Notes: generated by a model from the letters alone, not told the origin. A stretch of 64,000 nucleotides of DNA from Typhlomys cinereus (GCA_023101885.1 JALPQD010000388.1:1567001-1631000); one strand, 5' to 3'. Positions 10,070 through 21,817 are shown, numbered from the stretch's first letter. Numbers and translations: made by a program.

Positions 10070-11735
10070 TTTGTTTTGTTTTGTTTTATTTTTATTTTTA
10101 TTTTATTTTATTTTTTCTGCTCATACAAATACAATAGGAACCCCTGTCCCCTCCCTCTCCCCTCCCTGGACCTCCCTGTTCCCTCCCTGCTTTGTCCCTT
10201 CCTTTCCCCCCTCCCTCCCTTTCCCCCAGTGCCCCCTCCCCCATCTCTGAAGCATCCTTTTATGAGTATATCAAACTTTCCTCTGTGTCCTCCTCTCTGA
10301 TGAGGTGTAAGGACTCAGTGGCAATTCCTAGAACTCTTTTTTGTGTTCCCCTTAAGTATAGGAACACTATTGTGATTGTTAATCCCTTGCTTCTAAGGAT
10401 CCTAGTGCCTCTAGTCCATGCTAGAATTTGAGAGGTCAATGATATGTTGGTCATTGCGCAGATCATGCCGAGTCCTATTATAATTGCTTCGGCCCTAACT
10501 TATGTGGAGTATCTTGCATATCATGACTCCTCCCATCCTTGTGCTCTTACAATCTTACCGCCCCCTCTTCTGCAAATTTCCCTGAGCCTCAGGATGGGGA
10601 GAGATTAGGCAGGCCTGATTCCAGGTGGTTGATATAGAGTCTCTGGTGTTCTGAATTATGGTTTGTTGATGATTTTTGTTTCAGTTTTACTGTTCCTGCA
10701 ATGCCCTTGGTTCCATCTTGATGGGTATTGGATGTCACCCCCTGGCCAGAGATAAAAACCTGTTAAATTAGAGTCTTATTATAAGAGTACATGCAAAGGT
10801 AGATGGAATAGAAGTAGGAGACCGCAGTGAGAGAGGGGTCAATCACCCATTTGCAAAATGGTTACCTTTTATCTGGCAGCCTATATGCCCTCCCCTTCTA
10901 GTAAGATCGTACCCCATCAGTTGGAAATGATCAGGAAGAAAAGTCTGTGAACTTAATCAGATGTCTCATTACTTACTTGCAGTCCTTGATGGAGGCCTAT
11001 TTTCTCTGCTGTAACATGGTCCCCTCTGTTTCTGGTGGGGTCCTCCTTCCTCATCCCTGTTTATAATCTTTATAATTACTGTAGGTATTACAGAAATTTG
11101 TCTTTGAGTGTCTCTAAGTGGGTTTGATACTAAGATATTAAGTACATACGGTGATTAATTTTCCGTGTCTGGGATACTTCACTCAATATAATTGTTTCTA
11201 ATTCCATCCATTTCCTGGCAAATTGCATTAATTCATCATTTTTGATGGCTAAGTAGTATTCCATTGTATAAATGTACCACATTTTCCTTATCCACTCATC
11301 AACTGTTGGACATTTGGGTTGATTCCATGACTTTGCTATTGTAAACAGTGCTGCTATGAACATGGTTGTGCTTGTTCTATTGAGGTGAATTTTTCCTGTT
11401 TGAGGGGTTATTCCCAAAAGTGGGATAGCAGGGTCATATGGCATTTCAATCTTTAATTTCTTTAAGAATCTCCAGACGGCTCGCCAGAGTGGCTGTATGA
11501 GCCTGCATTCCCACCAGCAATGTAGGAGCGTTCCCCTCTCTCCACATCCTCTCCAGCACTTGGTATTGTTTGTATTGTGGATTTTTGCCATCCTGATAGG
11601 GGTGAGATGATATCTCAGGGAAGTTTTGATTTGCATTTTCCTGATGGCTAAGGAAGTGGAGCATTTTTTAAGATATTTATTAGACATTTTAATTTCATCC
11701 CTGGTAAAGTTTCTTTTAAGTTCCAAGGCCCATTT
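10070..11735 (-). mobile_element. Young L1, ORF2 C-terminus plus 3' UTR
   Basis: Antisense. 10070-11129 is a long 3' UTR beginning with the T-rich tail and the pyrimidine tract. 11130-11735 encodes, on the minus strand and without a stop, about 200 residues of the ORF2 C-terminus, including '[19 protein letters not shown]', '[19 protein letters not shown]', '[20 protein letters not shown]' and '[17 protein letters not shown]'. These are conserved landmarks of the cysteine-containing C-terminal segment of mammalian L1 ORF2. Reverse transcriptase and endonuclease domains are absent (5' truncation), so it cannot act on its own. The open frame indicates recent insertion. Confidence 0.92.
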
Positions 11736-11937
11736 TTTTAAATATTTTTTATTATTATTTCCGCTCATACAAACTTAGTAGGCACACTGGTTCCCTCCCT
11801 CCCTCCTCCTCCTCCCAACCCCCTTGCTCCCCCTCCCCTCACCCTTCCCTTCCCATCCCCCAGTGCCTCCCTCCCCCAATCCCCGGAGAATCCTTTAATG
11901 TGCATGTCACTCTCCTCTGGGCCCTCCTCTCCCATTG
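11736..11937 (-). mobile_element. Second L1 3' end, abutting the first
   Basis: Antisense: 'tattattatttccgctcatac', 'aaacttagtagg', then the same pyrimidine tract and 'gagaatcctttaatgtgcatg' as the L1 at 9097. It lies at the 5' side of the preceding L1 piece, joined through an A/T run at 11733-11745, and the shared duplication ggtattaaattct follows at 11938-11950. Only the last about 200 bases of an L1 are present. Confidence 0.88.
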
Positions 11938-11950
11938 GGTATTAAATTCT

Positions 11951-12701
11951 GATAAGCACTGAACTGTTCTTTTTACCAGTATCTGAAGCAACCAACCTGA
12001 CACTTCCACCAAAGTATATGTTCACATGATGTTTATTAAATCTCTCACTTGCCTAGTGTAAAGTGAGATATTGCTAATTATTGAATGTAGTTGCTGTTAC
12101 CAGAATTTTCTTAAAGAGTTGTGGGTCTTAGGGCAAGGAAAGAATATAAGATTAAGAGATGAATGTGTTCTGAAAGATGGTGCACAGTTAGCCTTAACTC
12201 TAAATTGAATATTTTATTGCATTTGTCCAATGGATAATCATGGATAAAGACTTTGATCTTCATTCCCATGGCAGTAATAACCAATAAAAAGAAGTATCAA
12301 ACTCTTTTTTTCTTTTATTTCTTTTTTAAGCCCATCCAGGAACATAGAGTCCATCATAAGGCTCAGAAGTCTCTCTTAGCATTGCAACCCTAACCTCAAA
12401 AGCAAATATCACTGTGCATTACAGCTTTATAACTGTCCTCACCAAAATCCTGACAAGAAGAAGACATGACAAGACAACAATGGTTGATCAAATTCTCAGT
12501 GTCAGGGTAAAGATGAAGAAGAAGAATTGCACTGGTCATCTCTGTACTGCGATCCCATAAAATACAAGTTATCAAGAAAAGCCTTATGCTCAGAAAGTAT
12601 TCTGAGTGTCCATTACCTGGATGGAAACCTCAGAACTATTTATTCTTCAGGATTCCTCATTGTCTAACCAAATACACAGTCTGCATTTAACATTGAGAAT
12701 T
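11951..12701. other. Unique DNA, nothing recognised
   Basis: No repeat or coding signature recognised between the L1 pair and the GGAA tract. Confidence 0.4.
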
Positions 12702-12958
12702 TGGAAAGAAAGAGGAAGGAAGGAAGGAAGGAAGGAAGAAGGAAGAAGGAAGGAAGGAAGGAAGGAAGGAAGAGGAAGGAAGGAAAGGAAGAGGAAGGAA
12801 GGAAGGAAGGAAGGAAGGAGGAAGGAAGGAAGGAAGGAAGGAAGGAAGGAAGGAAGGGAAGGAAGGAAGGAAGGGAAGGAAGGAAGGAAGGAAGGAAGGA
12901 AGGAAGGAAGGAAGGAAGGAAGGAAGGAAGGAAGGAAGGAAGGAAGAAGAATAAGGAA
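12702..12958 (+). repeat. Long GGAA/GAAGG polypurine tract
   Basis: About 250 bases of almost pure purine, mostly uninterrupted GGAA units with occasional GGA or GGGAA variants. Translations in both directions give only low-complexity repeats and are not genes. Such mirror-symmetric tracts can form triplex DNA, and tandem GGAA is the core of ETS-family binding sites (known); activity here is not shown. Confidence 0.97.
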
Positions 12959-14194
12959 ATCCAGCATGTGGTAAATCAGTAATAGCATTAACAGAGTTCA
13001 AGGAGCTTGGGTGTGTAAGATCAAGCTGCTTCAAGTCTTTCAAAATCTTAATTCTGCTTTTGTATGTCCATGATTTAATATAACCTTAATATCTTAACCA
13101 ATCACACCTCACTTGCCTTTTGAAATGTTATGTGTGTGCATGCACATATATGTATGTGCATGTCTGTGTGTGTCTATAGAGAATCTTAAATGGAAAGAAT
13201 CCTATGTTGAAAATTACATTGCACTGCATGCAATAAGAATTGTATTTATTTACTAGCTTATTTATTTTATTCGTTTTGAAGGCATCACAAGTTCCACCAC
13301 AATTAATTCTGAACCTAGCCACTAAAACCATGGATATACTAAGCACAATTTGTAATAGACATCAAAGCTTGTAGAAGAAAAAACCTCTAATGTGTTTTAA
13401 AACCGTTTCCACCTTCAAAATTTTGAATGACACATGTGAAAGAAAGATCTGCCAGTTCTGCAGAGTTTACAACTAATTTTTAATGGTGAAAATGGGAATG
13501 TATTCAGACAATAAAAATGCCAACCAAAACTTCCTGCACACAACATTCAATTTCCCAATCCTTATTTCTTATAGCTTACCAATATCCTGGAGTAGCTTCA
13601 AATTCAAATGATACACAAAAGACAAGAATTAGACCAGAAGCTTATATAGTTTTCTGAATTCTTTCTCAATCCAGCAACATTATACATATTTTCTTTCAAT
13701 TTCCTATCCAACTTCTGCTGGAAAACTCACAGTTGATAAATAATAAGTTACCTTTCTGCCATTTAACATTTAAAGAGAGTTTAACAATAAACTCTCTTTA
13801 TCATGAGTGGAGGGAAATTTTCTAATTTCTCTTACTTAAAGAAGGGAGGGGAGCATATTATATTACTGTATATATTGATGTACAACTGGGATATGGAAGA
13901 TTCTCCTCCCTCAGACTTCTAATGACTAGGATAGAACCATATGAACTGCGGGCAGCTACTTTGAAGGACACTATTTTTATTGTGAGTTATTTTTTAATAA
14001 ACTTGTTTATATATATACTACATTCTAAAGATTCTGTTTCTTCAGAGAACCCTGACTAATACATTTACCATTAGTAAATATCACCTTATATATTCCTACC
14101 AGAACTGATGCTATTTCTTTATAATCAGGAATTTCTTTAATATAATATGAAAGCCTTCTTAATGTATTCACTATTTTTTCCAGTTTATTGGAGG
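12959..14194. other. Unique AT-rich DNA, nothing recognised
   Basis: Short TG-rich stretch at 13130-13180. The 60-84 residue frames are chance. A short word 'aaactctctttat' near 13789 mirrors 'aaagagagttta' just upstream, giving a small hairpin. Confidence 0.4.
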
Positions 14195-14480
14195 GGGGGG
14201 TGTGTGTATGTGTGTGTGTGCACGTGTGTGATGTGTATGTTATGTGTGAGTATATGTATGGGTAAGTACTAGCCTTCATGTGCCAGGATACGATTGTGGA
14301 GATAGAGGAAAACCTTTGGGTATTATTCCTTGACTTTCCATCTTGTTTGAGACTGGACTTCTGGTCTATTTACTACTGCTCTGTTCCAGGCTACTATATG
14401 AGCCAGGCTGACAGGCCAACAAACTTCTAGAGATACTCAGGTTTCTACCTTAGTAAACGTACTGAGATGACACTTGGCCA
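14195..14480 (-). mobile_element. ID/B1-type chimeric SINE (B4-like), antisense, diverged
   Basis: G-run and TG array at 14190-14230, then 'gaggaaaacctttgggtattattcctt', 'ttgtttgagactggacttct' and 'gagccaggctgacaggccaac'. The order fits the antisense of a tRNA/ID head joined to a B1-like right part as in rodent B4. Strongly diverged. Confidence 0.5.
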
Positions 14481-15890
14481 ATATTTAAGCCAGTTTATGT
14501 GACTTTTATCTAGAGACCCACACTCTGGTTATCATATTTTCAGTACAGACACTTTATCTAGTGGGAGCTAGCCCCCCAGTCCTTTTACTGAAACTTTTAA
14601 AAGAAAGGATAGCTAACTATAGAAATGTGAATAATAGAAGACAGCGGCTTAATTATTTCTATTTGCTTGGAGTGGCAGGCATGTTATTGTTTCTGTTTTC
14701 AACCTAAATCAATATAGGCAGAGACAATAGCTGTAGGTTGCTAATTTGTTTGAATATAACCTGAGATTTCCATGCATGGTTCATTTTATGCATGGATTTC
14801 TTCTATTAAATAGAAATCACAGCATTTCTCACAATGAAAATTTTGCTCATGATTTTTTAAAAAAAAAATGCTTTTGACCTCATGGTACCTCCTAGCACCG
14901 TGGAAAGAGGCAATATGGCCATTTTAGTCTAGTTTGAAGAAATAAGCCTTCTCATCATTTCCTCACTGAAGAGAGCTGACACACCTTTCAATGATGTTGA
15001 TACCACATCATTCCATGTCTCACAATTACCAGGGTTACCAGGGAGAAAAGGCAAATTTTATCCATTCGTCTCCCATTTTGTTTCACCAAAATTCCTTTGA
15101 ACTTTTGAAAAATATTATCTTAATTCTATCCAGAAGATCACTCTTTAATTCCCTTTATTCAAATCAATGTTCACTTTGAAAAATCAAAATTATCCAGGTA
15201 ATATCCTTTTTTTTTAACATTAGAGTTTACTTTGTACGTCAAGAAAAATGAACCTAAACATTTCTGGTTTTCTCAAGTTAGATGCTTCTGTCAACCAGAA
15301 AGCAAGTGGAACATCAGTTATTTGCCAGAAGCTCCAGGTTACCTATGTTTTTGTGAATTTCTTCGCTCAGTTCTAAAAACAAGAAATGAACAGCTGCCAA
15401 GCATCTCCCTTTGAAGAGACAGACATTGATTGCTTTTTAAATGAAATGTTTATTGGAACTAACCACAGATCTATGTAAACCTATCTAAGCCTATGTAAAC
15501 CTAACATATTCAAATAGAGTGGTCAGAAGCAATCAATTCATCTATAGAACAAATATAACCAGTTATGTTGTAGTCTTGTCTAAGGATACATGTAAAAGTA
15601 AATACTAAAGCTTCTGCTAAAGTGAACTGTTATAGGAATTACGATAGGTCAGACTTTTTGGGAAACATTTCCAAGCAACTTAACTGATCTTGAAAGTAAT
15701 AAAACATTACTTGGAATACTGAATGCAAGTATCCAGAGAAAATCAAAGTATCAAATGTATTCACACAGAGAAAAACGGAAATAAGGACAAACAAATGATC
15801 CCTTCGATGCTGGTCATCTAAGGTCTGCCTGCCATGAATGTGACATACACAATTTCCTGGTTACTGTTATTATGGAATAGCAGCAAAACA
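14481..15890. other. Unique DNA, nothing recognised
   Basis: No repeat family or gene recognised. Short frames at 14991-15179 and 15232-15414 are plus-strand but lack domains. Confidence 0.4.
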
Positions 15891-16017
15891 CATATATTTT
15901 TATTCAGTATGCAATCAGTTTTGACAACTGCACATACCTTTGTACCAAGCATCCAAATCAAAAAGTAGAATACATCTCACACTGAAGAACTTTCATCCTA
16001 CCCACTTTTTAAAATTT

Positions 16018-16020
<3 letters not shown>

Positions 16021-16066
<46 letters not shown>

Positions 16067-16079
16067 ATCTATCTATCTA
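16021..16079 (+). repeat. (TATC)n microsatellite
   Basis: About 14 TATC/TCTA units, nearly pure, directly next to the TG array of the neighbouring SINE tail. Confidence 0.97.
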
Positions 16080-16080
<1 letters not shown>

Positions 16081-16120
<40 letters not shown>

Positions 16121-16359
16121 AGAGAGCACTGTGTGTCCCTGTGGAGGCCCAAGGGTGACTTTGGGAATCATCCTGGGTTGCTTCTACCTCCTTCTTGCTT
16201 CACTCTGGGGTTTCCCACTCTCCATCCACCAGGGAGGGAAGTGCAGGCCATTTCATTTCTTACTGGCATTTTTTTTTTAACATGGGACCTGGGATCCAAA
16301 CTCAGTACCTTCTGCTTGTGAGACATAGTCTTAATCCCCCAGCCATCTCTCCAGCCCTC
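16081..16359 (-). mobile_element. B2-superfamily SINE, antisense, TG array included
   Basis: (TG)19-20 at 16081-16119 is the SINE's CA tail in reverse. The body follows: 'gcactgtgtgtccctgtgg', 'gggtgactttgggaatcat', 'tgcttctacctcctt', 'gtgcaggcc', 'cttctgcttgtgag', ending 'cagccatctctccagccc', the complement of the tRNA-like head. Same subfamily as 26373, 58689 and 60680. Confidence 0.9.
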
Positions 16360-16490
16360 TTGTAACCACTTTAAAATCATTTGACCCACATAACTAAATA
16401 ATTGTTCCGATTCTTTAAAAATCAGAGATTAATTGTGCCTATGTATAGATTTTATGTAAAATGGAACCATACAGTATGTGCTCATTTGTG

Positions 16491-16560
16491 CTAGTCAATA
16501 TGTTCAATTAAAATCATTTATAGTTCATAGTCTAAGACAATGTGTTGCTTTATTACATAT
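16491..16560 (+). repeat. Segment B, source of permuted duplication
   Basis: 70 bases from 'ctagtcaatatgttcaatt' to 'tattacatat', repeated at 17947-18016 with about two mismatches. Confidence 0.92.
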
Positions 16561-16800
16561 TATAATTAGCACAGAGCAAATCATATTTCAGGCGCCTCCT
16601 TACCTATGATTCTCGTTGAAGTGCAGATTACCAGACTTACTCCAGCCCAACTACTACATATTCCATGTGGGCCTGATGCACACTGTTCAAGGACTGCAGA
16701 AATATGGTTTACAATTGGGTTTCTCAATCACTCCAAACAATACCTTCACCATGTCACCACCTCCATCTCATCTAAGAAAATACAATGACTTCTTGCTTAT

Positions 16801-16961
16801 TGCCTACTGAATCAAGCCGAAGTACCTTTGCCTGACACATGCAGCCCTCCATCAAAGGATCTTGCTTTCCTGGCTGGCATACTTCCTATAGCTCTGCAGC
16901 AAGAATTTCTATGATCATCAGTCTCCATAGAGACCTCAATGCCCATTTATTCCTCCACTGC
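16801..16961 (+). repeat. Segment A, source of permuted duplication
   Basis: 161 bases from 'tgcctactgaatcaagcc' to 'tcctccactgc', repeated at 17787-17947 without indels and with about four mismatches. Confidence 0.95.
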
Positions 16962-17786
16962 AAAATTAGAAGCTAAATTTCTACTGCATTAAAGAACTTA
17001 TCAGTTCTTGTTAAACTGAATCACAGCTACAAGTTTATATTCTTCAGGAATGGTGTGGGTGGTATGTGGACCTGTGAATAATAACCGAGTCTGCCAGGCA
17101 TCATGGAAATCCTTCAGGTGGATTGATGGAGGGATGTTGTTAATTCTTTACTACAAAATTACATTATGTACTGCATCTCTCTGTTACAGGGAACATTCCT
17201 TGGCTCTATCACCTTGTTACAACACTGATATGATGTGATCTTCTAGACATATTAGAAATTGACCAGATTCATTTCTTCTTAAGCTTTATTAAGCTTCAAA
17301 GTGGAGAAGAATGACCTCTTGAGTCACGACTGACACAAAATCTGCAGAAATGTGTCTTTGAAGGTAGGAAAGAAGGGTTGACTAAGGGAAGGAGGCTGAA
17401 GAATTTTAGGGAAATTTCAATTCATATCATTTGTTCTTTTACCTCTTCACTGACTTAGCATATTGTGCAAATATGCATGGATATATGAAGTCAAAGCACT
17501 CCCAATTACATCCATTCGTGGAGTAATTATTTTATCTATTCATCCAATATGCATTATTTATTGCTTTTGAAAAAAATTTTTACTTGGGAGAAAGAGACAC
17601 AGAAATAAATAGAAAAAGAAAATGAATACAATTTAAGGCAATTTTATTTCTATATGCATCTATCTATCCATCCATCTATCTGTCTATCTGCCCACCCAAG
17701 CTGATACATAGATTTATATAGATGTATATGTTTTGGATATATATATGTATCATATATATATAATATATATCTTGGATTTGCATATG
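16962..17786. other. Unique DNA between duplicated segments
   Basis: No gene recognised. TATC/CATC-like words at 17645-17690 and an AT-alternating run at 17735-17770 lie just left of the duplicate insertion. Confidence 0.45.
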
Positions 17787-18016
17787 TGCCTACTGAATCA
17801 AGCCAGAGTACCTTTGCCTGACACATGCAGCCCTCCATCAAAGGATCCTGCTTTCCTGGCTGGCATACTTCCTATAGCTCTCCAGCAAGAATTTCTATGA
17901 TCATCAGTCTCCATAGAGACCTCAATGCCCATTTATTCCTCCACTGCTAGTCAATATGTTCAATTAAAATCATTTATAGTTCATAGTATAAAACAATGTG
18001 TTGCTTTATTACATAT
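17787..18016 (+). repeat. Permuted duplicate A'-B'
   Basis: A' (17787-17947) copies 16801-16961 and B' (17947-18016) copies 16491-16560. In the source B precedes A; here A precedes B and the two are fused seamlessly at a shared C. The block sits between an AT-alternating run and a TATATGTG run. Confidence 0.93.
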
Positions 18017-18599
18017 ATATGTGTGTGTGCATCTTTCATTTACATATGTATGCAATTTGGATTTATAAATAGGTACATATATATTACATTTACGAATGCA
18101 TATTGTATACATCTTGTATTTATAAATTTGAAAATGGCACTTGCAGCCATGAGATTAGATAGTGGTGAGACTTGACTGGTGGCTTGAACGAGGAACTACA
18201 CGTGGCTACTCTTTGCTGTCCTCATTTCGCAGAAGACATCCTCCTAATGTGGTGCCAACTCCCAGGTCCCAGTTCACTGGCCATCATTCCACATTCTTCT
18301 GCTTTGTTCTTGGTTTCACACATGTTGGTTTTATTCCTCTAATATTTCTTTCCCTACTCTCACCCCAGGATATCAGTGTGTTTTCCATTCCACTTGAGGT
18401 TTCTGGCTGTAAAAGACATAAACATTTTTAGTTCTGTCCTTCATGCCATGAGCAACTGTTTATTTTCTGACTTCAAGAACTGAGACAGATGGAAAAGTTG
18501 TCACATCCTGTTCTCTTGAGGGAATGCTATAAAGTGACGATTCCCTAATTAGGGAGAAAATTAATCTAAGAAAAGGACAATAAATATAATTGAAAGACA
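18017..18599. other. AT-rich microsatellite-like then unique DNA
   Basis: TATATG-type sequence to about 18130, then unremarkable DNA. A GTG-started frame of 89 residues at 18162-18431 has no recognisable domain. Confidence 0.4.
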
Positions 18600-18735
18600 A
18601 ACCAGGCATGGTGGCGCGTGTTTCTAATCTCAGCACTCAGGAGGCTTAAACAGTAGAATATCTGTAACCTGAGGTCACTATGGTCAATATAGTGAGCTTA
18701 AGACCAGCCCAAGCTACAGTGTGTCTGTCATGAAA
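18600..18735 (+). mobile_element. B1 SINE (7SL-derived)
   Basis: 'ccaggcatggtggcgcgtg', 'taatctcagcactcaggaggc', 'gagcttaagaccagcccaagc' are the B1/Alu landmarks in order. Diverged, with most CpGs lost. Supports a rodent source. Confidence 0.9.
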
Positions 18736-20169
18736 GATACATGCAATGTGAATCTACATATTATATTCATACACACACATGCATATATCTGACTCTTCTT
18801 AACTACTAAGATTTTATACCCAGCAGTTAAAAAAGTCTAGAAGAGATTAGTGTTCACCTTGATTAAATAGGAATAACAATAAAATTTATTTTTCTCGTAA
18901 TCATTAAGGATTATATCTGGGAAAGACTTCAGAGTTCTTCCATGTAGAAAACAGACCCTATTTTTTTCAGAGGTGCAGAGAGTTGTCACTGAAAGCATGT
19001 AACACAGAAACCCACTTCTACGGGTTCTCTGTCACCAATATTTCTAAAATATTGAATTGATGCAAAAGAAATGGGGAATTCTAACCCTCTGCCCCATAGA
19101 TCATCAAACTGCTTAGGCCTTTTCTCTTAAGATTTGAGCTTATAGGACTTGTTCACATGGTACAACATTAACCTCCATTTATGCACACTAGATCTCTATG
19201 ACAACTACTCTTGATGAATGCTCTTTCCTGATTGTGCATGTGCTTAGCCCATTTAATGCATTACTAACCATTAACTAAATCACTGCAGGAGAAAGAAGAG
19301 GAAAAGAAAGCATAAGAAAAAAGAATGGAAGAAATTGATAAATATCTGTTTTCTTGTGAGTAAACAGGTTACTCATGGGCTCAAACATGTTCTCATCTAT
19401 GCCATAAAAGTCAGAACTGTGATTTACATTGAATTTGAGTTAGTTTATTTTGAGGACAATCAGAAATATTAACTATTAATTTAAATTATGAGCTGAAGTC
19501 AAAACTACAGAAGAGGTGATATTTCATGGAGTCTGGTGGCTAAAATGATTGATTTTTATAAGAAATGACCTTGAGACTAAGCCCCACAGTATTAGTCAGT
19601 CAATGCTGCTAGTCACTGTAGCTTATTTCTCTGTATTTCATCCTCTGTGATTATAATATTGAGGTAACCTTCAGTTTTGTTCCCTAACATTTACAGTTCT
19701 GGCATCTCCTAGGTACATGGCAGGTGTATATCTCCTCACCCCTCTGAATTTATGGGTGTTCCTGTAAGCAGCTTAGCATGAATTATAAGTTACAAAAGTT
19801 TTCATTGAAATTTGCTTGACTTTTCCCTCCTCTATTACACCTATCAATGAAACCCGAACACGCAGCAACTTGAACAGAATGATTAAAATAAATACTCGTC
19901 GAAAGAATGAAAGTTTATGAAAACATTAGACATACAAAATAAATAATTGACCAGTCAAGTGATGCTTTGAAGAGGACTTAATGTAAGGATAACCATAAGA
20001 AGCGTGGAAAGTTTAAAATGACCACTAACTTTAAGGCACCCAGAAGCCAGCAGTAGTAACAAGCAAATAATTCAGGAGATTTCAAAAAGTAAAGGGAGAA
20101 AGCAATAATACTAAGGCTCGATGATACACAAATCTATGCAACTGTTTCAAAGTGCAAGGGCATAGTTGC
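18736..20169. other. Unique DNA, nothing recognised
   Basis: No repeat family or gene recognised. Confidence 0.4.
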
Positions 20170-20440
20170 TGAGGGGTATAGTCAATCCCATATACGTGTG
20201 CTATGCAAGAAGAAAATAAAGAAAGGCCTTCACCAACTAATGAGTGGTTCATCTAAGGAAGGTACTTGAATGCAAGTCTGATGACCTGTGTTTGGTTCCC
20301 AAATCACACAAAAAAGTTGAAATATAGAAACAGCTCCACAAATGTGACTTCAATTTCCAAATGTGTGCTTGGACATACACACTTACCCCACCACACACCA
20401 TGATAATTATATTAAATAAACAAAATTAACTTTACAAAAT
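20170..20440 (+). mobile_element. Old tRNA-derived SINE, diverged
   Basis: 'gcttgaatgcaagtctgatgacctgtg'-like head (seen as 'acttgaatgcaagtctga' then 'tgacctgtgtttggttccc') is a decayed B-box region. It is followed by CA-rich words and 'aaataaacaaa'. Fits an old B2/B3-like SINE in sense orientation. Confidence 0.5.
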
Positions 20441-20869
20441 AAAGATATAAAAGCCCTTCTGTCTTTGTGATTCATACCCCAAAGTCAATGGTTCCTTCTG
20501 AAAAAAATTGAGCACTGTTGTTGACAGGCATTAAGCCTCCATGAGAAGTAAAGTCAACACAGAAGAGGAATGATTTGAAAAGTGGGAAGGACAGCTTGCA
20601 ATAAAATGTAATCAGCTCATAGACATTGTTATAAACAGTGTCATTGATATCAATAATCATTTATAAAAACAAATTGTGAGGATTGGGAGAGGACTGGAAG
20701 AATGATGTTTTAATGTATTCATCACTTAAGAAACTCTGACAAATGGGATGTGGGTTAACCAGAAAGGAATGGAGCATCACATTTCCAAACGTCATAACAT
20801 CTTGCTATACAAAGCTATCACTTTAAGTAGTGGAGAGTTTGGGACAGGTGGTCCCTTAGCTTCCCCTGT

Positions 20870-21430
20870 AATCTAAATATATTCAGCCAGAAGACAACAC
20901 AAAATTTCCCTCCAGTCCAGCAGCCCAACCAACCAGTGCTCCCTTCAACCAATTATCAATTTGCAGGGGGAAATGTGAGCAAATTAACTTTGATGACTGG
21001 GGGCCGCTAATTGGCTGCTGAGCTGTCGGAGTGGCTGAGCAGTTACTAATCAAATTGATAGCTAAGGGCCTTGAGCCGTTCAGATGTCTGCTCTATTCAT
21101 TTGGGACTTTAAGGCCAAGGAGGGGACGTGTTTACTGTGGCCCCTCGGTCAATCTGCCATAACCGACCCCTCATGCCCGTGGCTCTGAATGGACAGATTG
21201 CTGGGCTGTGGCTTAGGAAAGGGCAGCAGCTGCCACTCGAGAGGAAAGATGCTCATCCTTTTTGACAGGCAGAGAGGCATCCGAGGTGAACTGTGAGCCT
21301 CTCTCCTGGTTCCGGAGATTAGCCACCACACCGTGGAGGACAGGCACAATGCTGGAGAAGAGGAAGAAAGCAATGGAGAAATAGAAGAAAGTGAGCCTAC
21401 AAAAAAAAGGGGCAGCCTCTCAGGTAAGGT
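20870..21430. promoter_or_regulatory. Candidate conserved noncoding element / developmental enhancer
   Basis: A repeat-free block of balanced composition in an AT-rich desert, dense in homeodomain and signalling-type motifs: 'aattatcaat' (20951), CTTTGATG (20988-20995, TCF/LEF-like), TAATTGG (21008-21014, homeodomain), the inverted repeat atcaaattgat (21049-21059), CAGCTG E-box (21227-21232), and TGACAG (21263-21268, MEIS/TGIF-like). A good splice-donor-like word CAG|GTAAGG lies at 21421-21429. The motifs are seen; conservation and function are inference. Alternative: first exon of a noncoding RNA. Confidence 0.4.
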
Positions 21431-21817
21431 GCTTGCACATGAGTTCAGTCACTTAACCCAAGCCATAGGGTGGTCCTGGGACCCCTTTCTCATCAAATAC
21501 ATGATCAGGTTCATGAGGAAGCTCTATAGTTCCAGGCAGAGGGAGGAAGGTGATAAAATAAATACTCTGGCTTATTTATTTGTAACTTAACAATCCATAA
21601 GAATTTAAACATTACAATGTGTGCTGCTACCGTGGACTTAGCCCTCCAGTGAAGGGGCTCTTTTCTCCAAAGATGCTGTCATGACTTAACATCTTTCTGA
21701 AGAATTGTCAATGAGGAAAACGTGTTATTCATTAAAACAACAGGCCTCTTAAAGGTGCGCACGAGTGATTCTTAACATGTTGACGTTTGACCTCAGGCTT
21801 AGGGATTTTAATCTTGC

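Larger units (their letters stand above)
15891..16560 (-). mobile_element. Old L1 3' region, antisense, split by SINE
   Basis: 'ttttgacaactgcacataccttt', 'accaagcatccaaatcaaaaagtagaa' and, after the SINE, 'aaatggaaccatacagtatgtg' match the antisense of ancient mammalian L1 3' sequence in order. The SINE and microsatellites at 16021-16359 interrupt it. Confidence 0.55.

Noticed and set aside
12606..13043. Open frames of 93-122 residues on both strands
   Set aside because: Low-complexity translations of the GGAA tract.
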